This document shows, piece by piece, positions 33,271-42,331 of a DNA stretch of 64,000 bases (within the stretch, counting starts at the first letter, position 1; each line of letters opens with the position of its first letter). Below the pieces are notes generated by a model. That model ran no database searches. It was not told where the DNA came from and saw only the letters and a list, made by a program, of their open reading frames with translations. The DNA comes from Deinococcus sp. QL22. Lineage in GTDB: Bacteria > Deinococcota > Deinococci > Deinococcales > Deinococcaceae. Location of the stretch: assembly GCF_023370075.1 (NCBI RefSeq), contig NZ_CP097149.1:1574501-1638500 (forward strand), given 5' to 3'. The position numbers and the translations under genes are program-made.

Positions 33271-34083
33271 TCAGGTTTCCGGCGTGTCGCTGGCCTCTCC
33301 TTCGGCCACTGCCTCCGTGCCCCGCCGCCCCGCATCGCCTATCTTCCAATGCACCTGACGCAAAAAGCCCCGGAACAACCGGCTTTCGGCGCTGTTCATC
33401 AGGGCGCGGTCAAGCATGGCTCGCCACAGCCGCAGCGTATGGCGGGCACGCACGGCGTCGGTGTAGCCGATCAGGTGCATGGTTTCGTGCAGATGGCTGT
33501 ACATGGCTTCCATTTCCTCGCGGGTGGCGGTTTTGCGCTCCAGATCGGGCACGTCGTCCAGCCCTTGCAGGAATTCGTAGCACACCAGCAGCACCGCCTG
33601 CGCCAGATTCAGGCTGGCGTAATCGCCCGTCGGAATCCTGACCGTCGCTTGGCACTGCTCCAGATCGCTGTTGATCAGGCCGGTTTCTTCGGGGCCAAAC
33701 ACCAAGGCGGGGGCGGCGGCGGCCCGCACCAGGGGTCGCAACTGCGCTGGATGACGCGGCGGTGGAAGGTCTCCGCGTTGCCGGGCGGTGGTTCCGACGC
33801 TGATATCGCGGTCTGCCAACGCTTCGCGCAGGGTCGGATAAACGCGGGCCGAACGCAGCAGAGTATCGGCGTGGACGGCCATCGCCACCGCCTGAGCATC
33901 CAGATGGTTGCAGCGCGGGGCCACCAACCGCAAGTCGCTGGCCCCCATATTCAGCATCGCCCGCGCCGCAGAACCGATGTTGCCGGGGGTTTTGGGCGAA
34001 ACCAGCACGATCGCCAGATTCAGATGACTGCTCTCGGTGTTGCCCCCGCTCCTGCTTCCATTGCTACCTTCGTCGCCGCTCAC
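33271..34083 (-). CDS. SPOUT RNA 2'-O-methyltransferase, TrmJ-like
   Basis: 270 residues of the SpoU/TrmH family. Motif 1 is LVSPKTPGNIGSAARAMLNMG with the catalytic Asn/Arg, motif 2 LVFGPEETGL, motif 3 ASLNLAQAVLLVCYE, together the SAM-binding trefoil knot. The layout with a C-terminal helical extension fits TrmJ, which methylates tRNA position 32. The GTG start lies 7 nt after a TAGCAT box. Confidence 0.85.
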   Translation of the reverse strand: MSGDEGSNGSRSGGNTESSHLNLAIVLVSPKTPGNIGSAARAMLNMGASDLRLVAPRCNHLDAQAVAMAVHADTLLRSARVYPTLREALADRDISVGTTARQRGDLPPPRHPAQLRPLVRAAAAPALVFGPEETGLINSDLEQCQATVRIPTGDYASLNLAQAVLLVCYEFLQGLDDVPDLERKTATREEMEAMYSHLHETMHLIGYTDAVRARHTLRLWRAMLDRALMNSAESRLFRGFLRQVHWKIGDAGRRGTEAVAEGEASDTPET

Positions 34084-34090
34084 GCCGGGA

Positions 34091-34096
34091 ATGCTA
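34091..34096 (-). promoter_or_regulatory. -10 box of TrmJ-like gene (leaderless)
   Basis: TAGCAT on the minus strand, 7 nt before the GTG start. Confidence 0.5.
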
Positions 34097-34171
34097 GAGC
34101 ATCTGGGGCGGGGGAGGGGTGGGACGGGGGTGGGATACGCTTTGCGGGCAGTCTAAGGGTCGAGGGTCTAA

Positions 34172-35021
34172 GAGGGTGTTTATAAAGGGTCACTGATAGG
34201 ATTAAGGCGTCTGAGCATGAGGCGAATACTGGCGATATAGCACCAAGTGGCCGAGGTTTGACCTCGGCCCTCGGAGTCTCGACTCAAGCGACGTGAGCGT
34301 GTCAACCAAGCCAAGGAGCGTTCCACGACCCAACGCCTCGGGAGGACAACGAATCCCTTCGCGTTATCCGTGCGCTTGATGATCTGAAGTGTCCAGCACA
34401 GGGTCTGCTTCACCCCATCCACCCATTGGCCCGCATCCCCACCATCGGCCCAGAACCAAGAGAGGCGCGGAAAGCGCCTCTGAGCGTGCTGGAGCAGCGT
34501 TTGAGCCCCATCACGATCTTGAATATCTCCCGTCGTGATCCACACCACCAGAAGCAAGCCCATCGTGTCAACCCGCACATGACGTTTGCGTCCATGGGTC
34601 TTCTGGCCCGCCTCCACTCCACGTCGTCCCGCTTGCGGGCGACAGCGCACCGGTTGGGCATCAATGATGCCCGCACTTGGCTCTGGGTCGCGCCTCGCCG
34701 CTGCGCGGGTCTTTCTCACCAAGAGGTGGTTGACGGCTTCCCAAGTCCCATCCGCTTCCCAACGGCGGAAGTCGGACTACACCGTCTCCCACGCCGGAAA
34801 ATCATGGGGGAGAGTGCGCCACGCCATCCCCCCGTGCAAGATGTACATCATCGCGCACCACACCTCGTACAGGTCGACCGTGCGCGGTCGACCTCTCGGC
34901 TTGGCGTGCGGTAAGTACGGCTCCAAGCGCTTGAACTGTTTCTGGGTCAGGTCGGTCGAGTATGCCTTGCGTTTCACACCTTGAAGCATGTCCGATTCCC
35001 TGACCCTTTATAAACACGCTC
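34172..35021 (-). mobile_element. IS5-family insertion sequence, ~850 bp
   Basis: Terminal inverted repeats of 21 bp (34,172-34,192 and 35,001-35,021; they begin GAGGGTGTTTATAAAGGG and GAGCGTGTTTATAAAGGG, one mismatch). TAA is duplicated on both flanks, as expected for TNA-type targets. It carries one transposase gene interrupted by an amber codon. It is inserted into a GGGTCTAAG repeat just upstream of the TrmJ-like promoter. Confidence 0.85.
34180..34989 (-). pseudogene. IS5-family transposase interrupted by one TAG
   Basis: A single 269-codon frame broken only by TAG at 34,777-34,779, where homologues have Tyr in the TVYxxFRRW stretch. Both halves are in the same frame, so this is a point mutation and not a programmed frameshift. 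The N-terminal part has [19 protein letters not shown] and [20 protein letters not shown] regions: IIDAQPV, WADGGDAGQW and RRWVVERSLAWLTRSRRL with the final Glu. Confidence 0.8.
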
Positions 35022-35056
35022 TAAGGAAAGGCAAGGGCAATCGCTGGCGCTTATTT

Positions 35057-35129
35057 CCCCTCTCCCGCTGCTGTGCAGCGCCCTCTGCTTCGCAGCTCTG
35101 CGAGTCCCCCGCAAGGGGAGCAGGGGCAA
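35057..35129. repeat. Dispersed intergenic repeat, copy 4
   Basis: CCCCTCTCCCGCTGCTGTGC, then AGCTCTGCGAGTCCCCC and GGGGAGCAGGGG. The rest of 35,022-35,358 holds no supported gene. Confidence 0.55.
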
Positions 35130-35358
35130 ACACCACCACCCCAGATCGTCCCCGCCCAATTCCGTGTGAGGCCCCAAGGTGCGTGCAACGCGCCGGCCAA
35201 TTCCAATTCAAAGACGACCGCTTCAGATGAACGGGGAAGCCGAGTCTGGAGGCGACAAGATCACTCCTCAGCAGAGCGACCAACGTCCCTGCATCCTCTT
35301 GGGGGGCGGGGGAAACGTAGGACAAGCCCCAACAGGCCATTCCAAAAACCAAGCTGGA

Positions 35359-36186
35359 TCAGGGAGCCGAATAAATCGGCGTTTCATCCACCACATGCAG
35401 CCCCAGCCTCAGGTCGTGCGCCAGTTCCGCCGCCGTATCGCCCCAGGAATCGAGGCTGATCTGCGTGATGCCCGCCGCCCGCAGCCGCGCATTCACGGCG
35501 TCCAGCAAGGCGGCCCGCAGCCCACTGACCCGCCACTCAGGATGCACCCCCGGCGAATCCATGCGCCCCAGGCCGTCCTCGATGCTGGCGCGGCACAGGC
35601 CGATGCCCTGGCCCTGCTCGTCCAGCGCAATGATGCTGAGGTGCGAATCGAAGCCCGCTGCGCCGTCGGCGGCAAATTCGGGCAAGACGGCGTGATGGCC
35701 TACCCGGTCTTCAAAAGTAGACAGCGCGTCCATTCGGACGGCCAAATCCTGTACGGCAGCCAGCGGGTGCAGCACAATTCCGGGTGGCGGGTCAAGGTGA
35801 CGCAGCGGCATCCTGCCAGTCAGGCGGCGGTATGCGCCCACCTCGCCCCAGCCTGCACCCATCAGGGCTTCGTAGGGCCACAGGTGCGGTTCGGCAAAGG
35901 CGTACACGCGGCCCAGGTCGGCCTGTGCCGCGTGGGCGAGGGCCAGCGCCGCCGCGTGCTGGGTCGGCCCCGGAAACGCGCCGCCCACCAATTCCGCGCC
36001 GTGCCGGGGGCTGGGGCGTGCGCCAACGGCCCCCAGCACCACTTCTTCGTCGTTCAGGGCCACCCACGCGGCCACACTCGCCCCGGCCATCCACGCCACC
36101 GCTTCTTCGGGGGCCTCGTACAGGCCAGCCAGCAGCGGCGGCAGGTCTTCGGGCAAGAGGGCCAGCACGCTTAGAGTCGCGCTCAC
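35359..36186 (-). CDS. GNAT-like two-domain protein
   Basis: 275 residues that read as two degenerate GNAT folds. The second half keeps GVHPEWRVSGLRAALLDAVNARL, which corresponds to the acetyl-CoA loop, but without the usual R/Q-x-x-G-x-G/A. The first half (WVALNDEEVVLGAVGA) looks structural. Acceptor unknown; it may not be catalytic. The ATGA overlap with the glgA stop puts it in the glycogen synthase transcript. Confidence 0.6.
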   Translation of the reverse strand: MSATLSVLALLPEDLPPLLAGLYEAPEEAVAWMAGASVAAWVALNDEEVVLGAVGARPSPRHGAELVGGAFPGPTQHAAALALAHAAQADLGRVYAFAEPHLWPYEALMGAGWGEVGAYRRLTGRMPLRHLDPPPGIVLHPLAAVQDLAVRMDALSTFEDRVGHHAVLPEFAADGAAGFDSHLSIIALDEQGQGIGLCRASIEDGLGRMDSPGVHPEWRVSGLRAALLDAVNARLRAAGITQISLDSWGDTAAELAHDLRLGLHVVDETPIYSAP

Positions 36187-37547
36187 CCCTCACCCAATCG
36201 GCGGTACAGCGCCAGATACTGCGCGGCGGGGCCATCCCAGCTGAAATCCAGCGACATGGCCCGTTCTGCACGTCCTGTCCATTCGGCGCGGTCATCGAAC
36301 ACCTGGCGGGCCTCATGGCAGGCGGCGGCCAGGGCTTCCGGTGTGGCGTCGGCAAAGCGGAATCCGACATCTTGCGGCACAGTGTCTACCAGTCCGCCCG
36401 TTTCGCGCACCACCGGCAGCGTGCCGTAGCGCATGGAAATCATCTGAGACAGGCCGCACGGCTCGAAGCGGCTGGGCATGGCAAACGCGTCGGCCCCGGC
36501 GTAAATACGGTGCGCCAACGCTTCGTTCAGTCCCTGTGCAAAAGCCACCCGTGGATGCTGGCTCCACCCGGTCAGGGCCGCCGTCAGCAAGGGGTCGCCG
36601 CCGCCCAGCACCACCACATTCCAATGGGGCACGAGGTCGCCCATCGCCTCGATCAGCAGGTCAATCCCCTTCTGGTCGGCCAGGCGGCTCACGGTAGCCA
36701 GAATGGGCGCCTCGTCCAGTCCAAATTCGGCCCGCAATATTGCCCGCGCCGCCTCTTTGCCCTCAAGGTCGCCAAACGCCGGAACATGGGGGTCGGTGCG
36801 GGGATCCCAGCGCTCCTGATCCAGCCCGTTGATGATCCCGCTCAGGCGGCCTTCGCGGTTCAGGCGAATCAGCAGCCCTTCCAGCCCTTCTCCGTACTGC
36901 GGTGTCGTAATTTCCAGCGCGTAGGTGGGACTGACGGTGGTCACGTGGTCAGCAAAAATCAGTCCAGCCTTCATATAGTTCAGGTCGCCGTGAAATTCCA
37001 AGCCGTCCGGCCCAAAGGCCCAGGCAGGCAGGCCCGTCCAGCGCGAGGCTTCGGCCAGATTCCACTTGCCCTGATAGGCCAGATTGTGAATGCTGAAGGT
37101 GGTGCGGATTCCAGCCAAGTGTGCGTGTGCCACCGTCAGGCCCGCCTGCCAATCGTGACCGTGCAACACGTCTGGCAGGGCGTCCAGCAGCTTCAACACT
37201 GGCAGCACGGCTCGCCCGAACAGCGAGTAGCGCCACACGTCGTCGGGGTGGTACAGCCCCGGTCGGTGAAACTCACGCAGGCCGATAAACAGATAGCGCA
37301 CGCCGTCCTGACGGATCTCGCCCAGCGTCACGTCGCCCGCATCGTCCCCCAGTTCGGGCAAACGCCCGCGCCAAAGCTCCTGCGGCGTTCCGCTGAGGCT
37401 GGCGTACCACGGAGATACCACCGTGACCTCATCGTCCGTGCCCGTGAGAAGTCGGGCCTGCACTGCCGGGAGTGCGCCCAGCACATCGCCCAGACCACCC
37501 GAACGCGAAAAAGGAAAGACTTCTGCTCCCACATGCATGACCCGCAT
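36183..37547 (-). CDS. glgA: Glycogen (starch) synthase GlgA
   Basis: 454-residue GT5 glycosyltransferase that extends alpha-1,4-glucan from ADP-glucose. Start MRVMHVGAEVFPFSRSGGLGDV: the usual Lys of KTGGL is Arg here. Other marks are LHGHDWQAGL, FSIHNLAYQG, GIINGLDQERWDP, VSRLADQKG and RFEPCGLSQM. The ATG was chosen because it begins the conserved fold and lies 7 nt after TAGAGT; a longer frame upstream is antisense to a tRNA. Confidence 0.92.
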   Translation of the reverse strand: MRVMHVGAEVFPFSRSGGLGDVLGALPAVQARLLTGTDDEVTVVSPWYASLSGTPQELWRGRLPELGDDAGDVTLGEIRQDGVRYLFIGLREFHRPGLYHPDDVWRYSLFGRAVLPVLKLLDALPDVLHGHDWQAGLTVAHAHLAGIRTTFSIHNLAYQGKWNLAEASRWTGLPAWAFGPDGLEFHGDLNYMKAGLIFADHVTTVSPTYALEITTPQYGEGLEGLLIRLNREGRLSGIINGLDQERWDPRTDPHVPAFGDLEGKEAARAILRAEFGLDEAPILATVSRLADQKGIDLLIEAMGDLVPHWNVVVLGGGDPLLTAALTGWSQHPRVAFAQGLNEALAHRIYAGADAFAMPSRFEPCGLSQMISMRYGTLPVVRETGGLVDTVPQDVGFRFADATPEALAAACHEARQVFDDRAEWTGRAERAMSLDFSWDGPAAQYLALYRRLGEG

Positions 37548-37554
37548 AGGTCGC

Positions 37555-37560
37555 ACTCTA
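37555..37560 (-). promoter_or_regulatory. -10 box of glgA (leaderless)
   Basis: TAGAGT on the minus strand, 7 nt before the glgA ATG. Confidence 0.45.
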
Positions 37561-37613
37561 CCCCGTCTGACTGACTGTATTGACACGGCCCGCTGTCCAG
37601 CAATGCCCCCAGT

Positions 37614-37642
37614 TTGACAAGGCCCGCCCCCGTTGCTACACT
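37614..37642 (+). promoter_or_regulatory. Sigma-70-type promoter of the tRNA genes
   Basis: TTGACA (consensus -35), 17-nt spacer, TACACT. Transcription would start ~62 nt before the first tRNA. This is the clearest -35/-10 pair in the window. Confidence 0.75.
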
Positions 37643-37709
37643 TCCTCTCGCTCGTCTGGTCAATCTGAACAAGGTTGCCTTGCCCTGTGTTGCTCAACCC
37701 TGTGGCAGT

Positions 37710-37787
<78 letters not shown>

Positions 37788-37828
37788 CGGTTTCTGGGGC
37801 GGCAAGTGCAGAACAGCAACACGGTTCC

Positions 37829-37903
37829 GGGCGGTTAGCTCAGTGGTAGAGCATTCGCTTCACACGCGAGAGGTCGTAGGTTCAAGTCCTATACCGCCCA
37901 CCA
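37829..37903 (+). tRNA. tRNA-Val (CAC)
   Basis: 75 nt including CCA. Acceptor GGGCGGT/ACCGCCC, anticodon loop TTCACAC with CAC at 37,861-37,863, T-arm GTAGG-TTCAAGT-CCTAT (one G-T, one G-A at the base). A terminator follows directly, and then the prophage integrase, so the 3' end is the likely attachment site. Confidence 0.93.
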
Positions 37904-37909
37904 AAGAAA

Positions 37910-37933
37910 AACCCGCCCAGCGCGGGTTTTTTT
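37910..37933 (+). terminator. Terminator after tRNA-Val
   Basis: AACCCGC/GCGGGTT with a 5-nt loop, then TTTTTTT. The T-run overlaps the integrase stop codon on the other strand. Confidence 0.8.
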
Positions 37934-38940
37934 AGTTTGGGAAAAAGGTCAACGGTGCGCCGTGCGTAACCGCCTCTTTCTTCCTCTCCAAAAGATCACT
38001 CAGATTCAGCGCCCACCCCTCCCGCTCCGACTGAAAAACCGTCCGGTACTGAGTCAAGGTAAAAGCGACTGAAGCATGACCCAGTTGCTTGCTCACCACT
38101 TCCACCGGAATGCCCCGGCGCAAGGTGAGACTGGCATAGGTATGGCGCAGCCCGTGAATCGGCAAATGCCTGATGCCCGCCCTGTCACAGATCTGCTCCA
38201 TATCCCGCTTCAGGTTGTTCGGATCCAGCGTGGCCCCGTAACTGTTGGTAAAAATGCGCCCACGCTCTCTCCACACCCGCTTGCGCTCATACCCTTTGGG
38301 GTGCCCCTTCACCGAGCCAGCCAGCGCCTCCCGCTGCACCGCTTGATCAGCCTGCACTTCCCTCAGCAGCGTCACTGTATCCGGCGACAGATAGACAGTG
38401 CGCTGACTGCCCTTAGTTTTCGGCGTGGTGACAATTGGCCCCTTGCTCGCCGCGGCCACAATCTCGGTCACCTCTGCCGTGCCTCTGGCCAGATCCACAT
38501 CCTGCCAGCGCAGGCCCGCCACCTCACCGCGCCTCATGCCGGTGCTCAGGGCAAAGATGAAGTCCCCGCCGCGCTAATCCTCTTTCGCAGCGGCGAGGAA
38601 CTGGGCGGCTTCCTCCGGCGTGAAGGTGGGCAGCCCCTTGCGCTCTTTGCCCCGCAGCGGCGCAGGCTTCACGATCTCAGCCACATTACGCGTCACCAGT
38701 TCCAGCCGGAAGGCGTCACCTAAAGCAGAGATCAGGAATTGATGCACCTGGCGCTGACTGGACGCGCCGAGGTCTTCTTTGTTGAGATGGTCGAAGAGGC
38801 GGCGCAGGTCAGCCGGAACTAGCTTCTGCAAGCGCTTGGTGCCGATGGTCGGGGAGATGAAGCGCTTGAGATGGTCGGCCTGAATCTCGTAGGTTCGCAC
38901 GGCGCGAGCTTTCTCTTTGCTGGCCGCCCGCCGCGAGGGT
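37932..38940 (-). pseudogene. Tyrosine-recombinase integrase, amber-interrupted and 5'-truncated
   Basis: Catalytic C-terminal domain with the R of TGMRRGEVAGLRW, the HGLRHTYASL box, the LGHASVAFTLTQY box and its Tyr. The core-binding domain precedes it (RLFDHLNKEDLGASSQRQVHQFL). A TAG at 38,574-38,576 breaks the frame between the two domains. The N-terminal arm-binding domain is missing: upstream of about 38,940 the same DNA encodes the 3' end of a plus-strand gene. It would have inserted the phage at tRNA-Val. Confidence 0.85.
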
Positions 38941-39369
38941 CTCAAGCGGTACGGCGTGACGGGACAAGAAGTGGATGTGGCGCTGAACAACCTCCAACCC
39001 TGGCGCGGGAGTGACGACAACGCCCGAGCGGCGGTGGCCTACCTCAATCAGTGGGGCAAGGCGCTGAAGGATCAGGCGGCAGAAGAGGCCCAGCGGGCCA
39101 CTGAGGCCGCCATGACCGCCGAAACCATATTGACCCCAGAGCAGCGGGGACAGTTGCAAGCGGTTGTCAAAGCCAGCGGCGCTCTCAGCAGTGAGGAACG
39201 GTACGCGCTGTGGGGGTACATGTTCAACCACCCCACGCCGATGGCGACCAACAATCTGAGCGCAGACCAGGCCGCCGATCTGCTGGACACCTTCAGCGCC
39301 ATGAATCCGGATGAGCGTGCCCAGTGCCTCACCGAAGCCCGCACCAAATTCATGGTGGCTGCGTCGTGA
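38940..39369 (+). pseudogene. 3' remnant of a phage gene (RecT/ERF-like?)
   Basis: About 140 C-terminal residues without their own start; helical and rich in Ala, Glu and Gln (LTPEQRGQLQAVVKASGALS; ALWGYMFNHPTPMATNNLSA). Location before replication genes and the tail-like character suggest the end of a single-strand annealing protein, but I cannot confirm the family. The 5' part was lost in a deletion that joined it to the integrase. Confidence 0.45.
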
Positions 39370-39482
39370 TGGCTCCCCCTTCTCTTTGGCAACACGGGCG
39401 CCGGATCCTGATGAATGCTCTTGACCTCACCGCCAACCGTCTGAACGCCGGCCTTGGCACGGTAGGGCTGGGGTCAGGCTAG
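39369..39482 (+). CDS. Short frame of 37 aa overlapping the remnant's stop
   Basis: Starts with a TGATG overlap at the end of the remnant (MAPPSLWQHGRRILMNALDL...) and ends near the convergent gene's stop. It may be the 5' stub of a deleted phage gene. No family recognised. Confidence 0.25.
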   Translation: MAPPSLWQHGRRILMNALDLTANRLNAGLGTVGLGSG

Positions 39483-39862
39483 CCAAACAGCCCCACCACG
39501 GTGTGCTCCCTCGATTCAAGCATGATGTCCGGGCACAGAGGGGTCACGTAGTACCAGCGCCCCTCCACCCGCGCCCCCAAGGGCTTCTGGTAGGGAGGAT
39601 GCCAGGTAACCTCTGGTACCTCCTGCAACCAGCGGGTCTCCAGAGCGGCGAGACCCTGAAGCTGCACATCACGCCCTGGCTTGTCGGTCGCCTTCTGAAA
39701 TTCTTCCGGCGTGAGTGCCGAGAAGTCCAGCGGCACGCTAATTCCCTTGGGCTGCAGGACGGCCGTATGTCCGTCATAGGACGCGGTACTCAAACAGGGC
39801 ACATCGATGAGGCCTGTTCGCGGGAAGGTTTCCGAAGTGATGGGATACACCAAGAACGCCAT
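39479..39862 (-). CDS. Hypothetical prophage protein, 127 aa
   Basis: Starts MAFLVYPITSETFPRTGLID; beta-rich, soluble, no signal peptide. The start is supported by a TACCCT box 7 nt upstream (leaderless). It runs against the surrounding plus-strand genes, so it is probably an independently expressed cargo gene. Function unknown. Confidence 0.55.
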   Translation of the reverse strand: MAFLVYPITSETFPRTGLIDVPCLSTASYDGHTAVLQPKGISVPLDFSALTPEEFQKATDKPGRDVQLQGLAALETRWLQEVPEVTWHPPYQKPLGARVEGRWYYVTPLCPDIMLESREHTVVGLFG

Positions 39863-39869
39863 GTGACTG

Positions 39870-39875
39870 AGGGTA
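39870..39875 (-). promoter_or_regulatory. -10 box of the 127-aa gene (leaderless)
   Basis: TACCCT on the minus strand, 7 nt before the ATG. Confidence 0.45.
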
Positions 39876-40017
39876 CGCCCAACCGGATGGACTGGACGCA
39901 GCACAGCGAGGGCGAAGGCGCGGCGAGGGTAACGCCACGGGCAGAACTGGGGTCAACGCTCATCCCTGACGGCGACCACCAGTTCTACAGCATCTTCCCG
40001 AAAATGCAGGCCCAGCG

Positions 40018-41005
40018 ATGAGCGCCCCTATTCCCGGCGTGCATACGGCTCTCAAGCGTGGTCAGGACACCGTCATGCCCAACTGGGCACTTGAAGCCTT
40101 CGACACCTTGACCCTGATGAGTGACGCCAAGTTGCTGGGCTGGCTCACCCGCCACCGCCAGTACCGCGCCAACAGTTACAGCACCAAGCAGCTGGCGATT
40201 GCTTTGGAGCTTGATCCCAGAACGGTGCGAGATGGACTGGTCAGATTGCGCGAGGCCGGGCACATCTTGAGCATCGATGGGCTGCATTGTTCGGTGGATG
40301 CCCACAGCCGATTGACCCCGAGCCAGATCAAGGCGGCGGCAACGCCGGTGCAAGCCTCGCGCAAGCCTGCTGCAACGCCCGTGCAAATATACCCCGCCCA
40401 AAACGCTGAATATGGCGTACAGGACGAAGAAAAACAACCCCTGAAGAAAGGAAGAAAGGAAGACAAGAATTTAAAACCACAGGCGCAGGAAGACGCTGCG
40501 CCGTGGGGTGAAGATCCTGCTGCTCCTGTTCAGGATGAAGTTCAAGGCCCGGCACGCCATACCCCCATAGCAAGCCACCGACAAGCCAACTGTTCCGCGC
40601 CGCGCCGAGGTGGCCACGCCGTTTCAGGAACTCTTTGCCGCCCTTGCGCTGGCTTGCTATGGGGGTCAGGAAGACCTGACCAACAGCGCCAGCGTCCGTC
40701 TGGCCAGCGCTGCCAAGAGCTTCGACAAAGCCAAATTCGTGGCCAGCGACATCCCGCAACTGGTGGCCTGGCTGCACCAGACCGAAAGCTGGCGGGACGC
40801 CGTGACGCCCCAGGTGCTCGAAAAACGCGCCCCAGCATGGCGGGCTGTCCTCAGGGGGTCACTTCCAGCCCGACCCGTGAAGGCCGCCCACGTCGTCAAG
40901 TTCACCCCCCGCCCACAGACCACGGAGCAGGCCAACCAGCAGGCCGCAGACCGGGCCAATGACATCTATGCCACCTTGCAGGAGGGAACCCATGCCGTTT
41001 TCTGA
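40018..41005 (+). pseudogene. Phage replication initiator-like winged-helix gene, frameshifted
   Basis: The first ~185 codons encode a winged helix (NSYSTKQLAIALELDPRTVRDGLVRLREAG) and a polar, Pro/Ala/Lys-rich linker. After about 40,560-40,610 the sensible frame changes by +1 to TPFQELFAALALACYGGQED and a C-terminal helical domain ending at 41,005. The two-part layout resembles phage replisome organisers (DnaD/O-like). A one-base indel in the linker is the likely lesion. The next gene starts inside its 3' end. Confidence 0.55.
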
Positions 41006-41474
41006 TCAACACTTTGCCGCTGCCTGGACGGTGCTCGAAGACCGGTTCAACCGGAAGCACAACGCGCAGACCGTCAAGATCTACCACGACATCTTGGCGG
41101 CTGAACTCACGGCCGATCAGTTTGCCGAGGCGTGCCGCGCGGCGTTCCGGTTCGAGCAGTTCATGCCCAGCCCGCAGAAGTTGATTGATTACGGCCTCGG
41201 TGCAGGCGATTTCCAAGCGCGTGCGCTCAGTGTCTGGGATGGACTCGTCGAGCGGGTGGCCCGTGGGGAGCAGGCGACCACTGAACCCGGCCCCGTCCGG
41301 AGCCTGCTCAACAGCGTGTGCAATGGCCAAGCCCTGGGCATCGTTGACATGAAGCACTTCCCGTTCCTGAAAAAAGAATTTGTGGAGCGGCACGCCCAGC
41401 AGCCGCTGACCGAAGCCCGTACGAACACACCTGCCCTGACCCCTATGCCGGAGGTGGCCCGTGTTCTCCAGTAA
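40992..41474 (+). CDS. Putative phage helicase loader (G39P-like)
   Basis: 160 residues; GGAGGGAACCC precedes the ATG. The N-terminal half (HFAAAWTVLEDRFNRKHNAQ ... YHDILAAELTADQFAEACRAAFRFEQFMPSPQKLIDYG) has the pattern of small helical helicase-loader/inhibitor proteins where a helical pair is followed by a FFPSxxEL turn. It follows the initiator-like gene, which supports a replication role. The family name is inference. Confidence 0.5.
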   Translation: MPFSDQHFAAAWTVLEDRFNRKHNAQTVKIYHDILAAELTADQFAEACRAAFRFEQFMPSPQKLIDYGLGAGDFQARALSVWDGLVERVARGEQATTEPGPVRSLLNSVCNGQALGIVDMKHFPFLKKEFVERHAQQPLTEARTNTPALTPMPEVARVLQ

Positions 41475-41673
41475 CGAGCGCATGAACCGTCCTGTGACGT
41501 TTGGTGAGGCGGTGGGAGCGAAGGAAGGCGAGGCGTTGGAACTGAACACCATGCAAGCCGCCACGTGTGCCCGCTGCGGCGAAGAACCCCGCCTGTATCA
41601 CCACGTTTCTCCCAAGGGCCGTGATGTGACGGTTTGGATTCCCGCCATCCACTCTTGCTCCGCCCTATTCTAA
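41461..41673 (+). CDS. Small zinc-ribbon-like phage protein, 70 aa
   Basis: CARCG in the middle with a later HH and a final C give a possible C-x2-C...H/C zinc site. GGAGGTGGCCC precedes the GTG start, which overlaps the end of the previous gene. Function unknown. Confidence 0.5.
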   Translation: MFSSNERMNRPVTFGEAVGAKEGEALELNTMQAATCARCGEEPRLYHHVSPKGRDVTVWIPAIHSCSALF

Positions 41674-41693
41674 CCGCCATCGGGGGAACCACC

Positions 41694-42287
41694 ATGCAAA
41701 CCTACGGAATTTTTGGCCTGACCTTCAAAACCGCCACCATCAAAACCGACAACGACGCAGGACGCGTGCTGGATGCCAAATACAAGTTCGCTACTGGGGT
41801 TCGGGCTGAGTGCCGATTCATGCTGGAGCATGTGCCTGTCCTCAAGGGTGCGGAACAGGACGGCGGCAAGCTGCGCCTGGAAGTGACCCCCATGATGGAC
41901 GGCTAGGCCTTCCCCGCCGTCGATGTGCCGGTGATCCTGCGCGGGAACATCACGAGTGATGAAGCCGGAGACGTGCTGGTCAACTTGCGGGTGCAGTTCT
42001 CTGAGTTGGAGAACGCGGGCCTGGGCGTGGATGCCTTGCTCACCGCCAGCTGCTGCCTGGAATGCACGGTGAGCAATCAGCCAACGCTAGACGAGCAGAT
42101 CCGAACTGAGCTGAAGGCAGAAGCGCAGGTCAAAGAGGACGTGGCTGACGTGCTGAAAGACACGAAGGCGCTGTTCGAGAAGCCTGAGACACCTGCCCCT
42201 TACATTCCGCTTGGCCCGGATCTGGAAGAGGACATGCCTTTCCCCACCGATGGCGGCGACGACTTCGGCCCCAGACCCAGCGCCTGA
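41694..42287 (+). pseudogene. Hypothetical phage gene split by an in-frame TAG
   Basis: 70 codons (MQTYGIFGLTFKTATIKTDN...) end at TAG (41,904-41,906); the same frame continues for 127 codons (FPAVDVPVILRGNITSDEAG...) with unchanged character. Read as one 197-codon gene with a nonsense mutation. The C-terminus is acidic (DLEEDMPFPTDGGDDFGP), as in some single-strand DNA-binding partners. Family not recognised. Confidence 0.55.
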
Positions 42288-42331
42288 ACAAACTGGGGCG
42301 GGCACGAAGGCCCGCCCTGTTGGAGATCCCT

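Noticed and set aside
31455..34083. Two-component pair formed by the histidine kinase and its neighbour
   Set aside because: The upstream gene is an RNA methyltransferase with a separate promoter; no response regulator is adjacent.
34722..34989. Programmed frameshift between two IS5 reading frames
   Set aside because: Both halves are in the same frame, separated only by TAG; there is no frame change.
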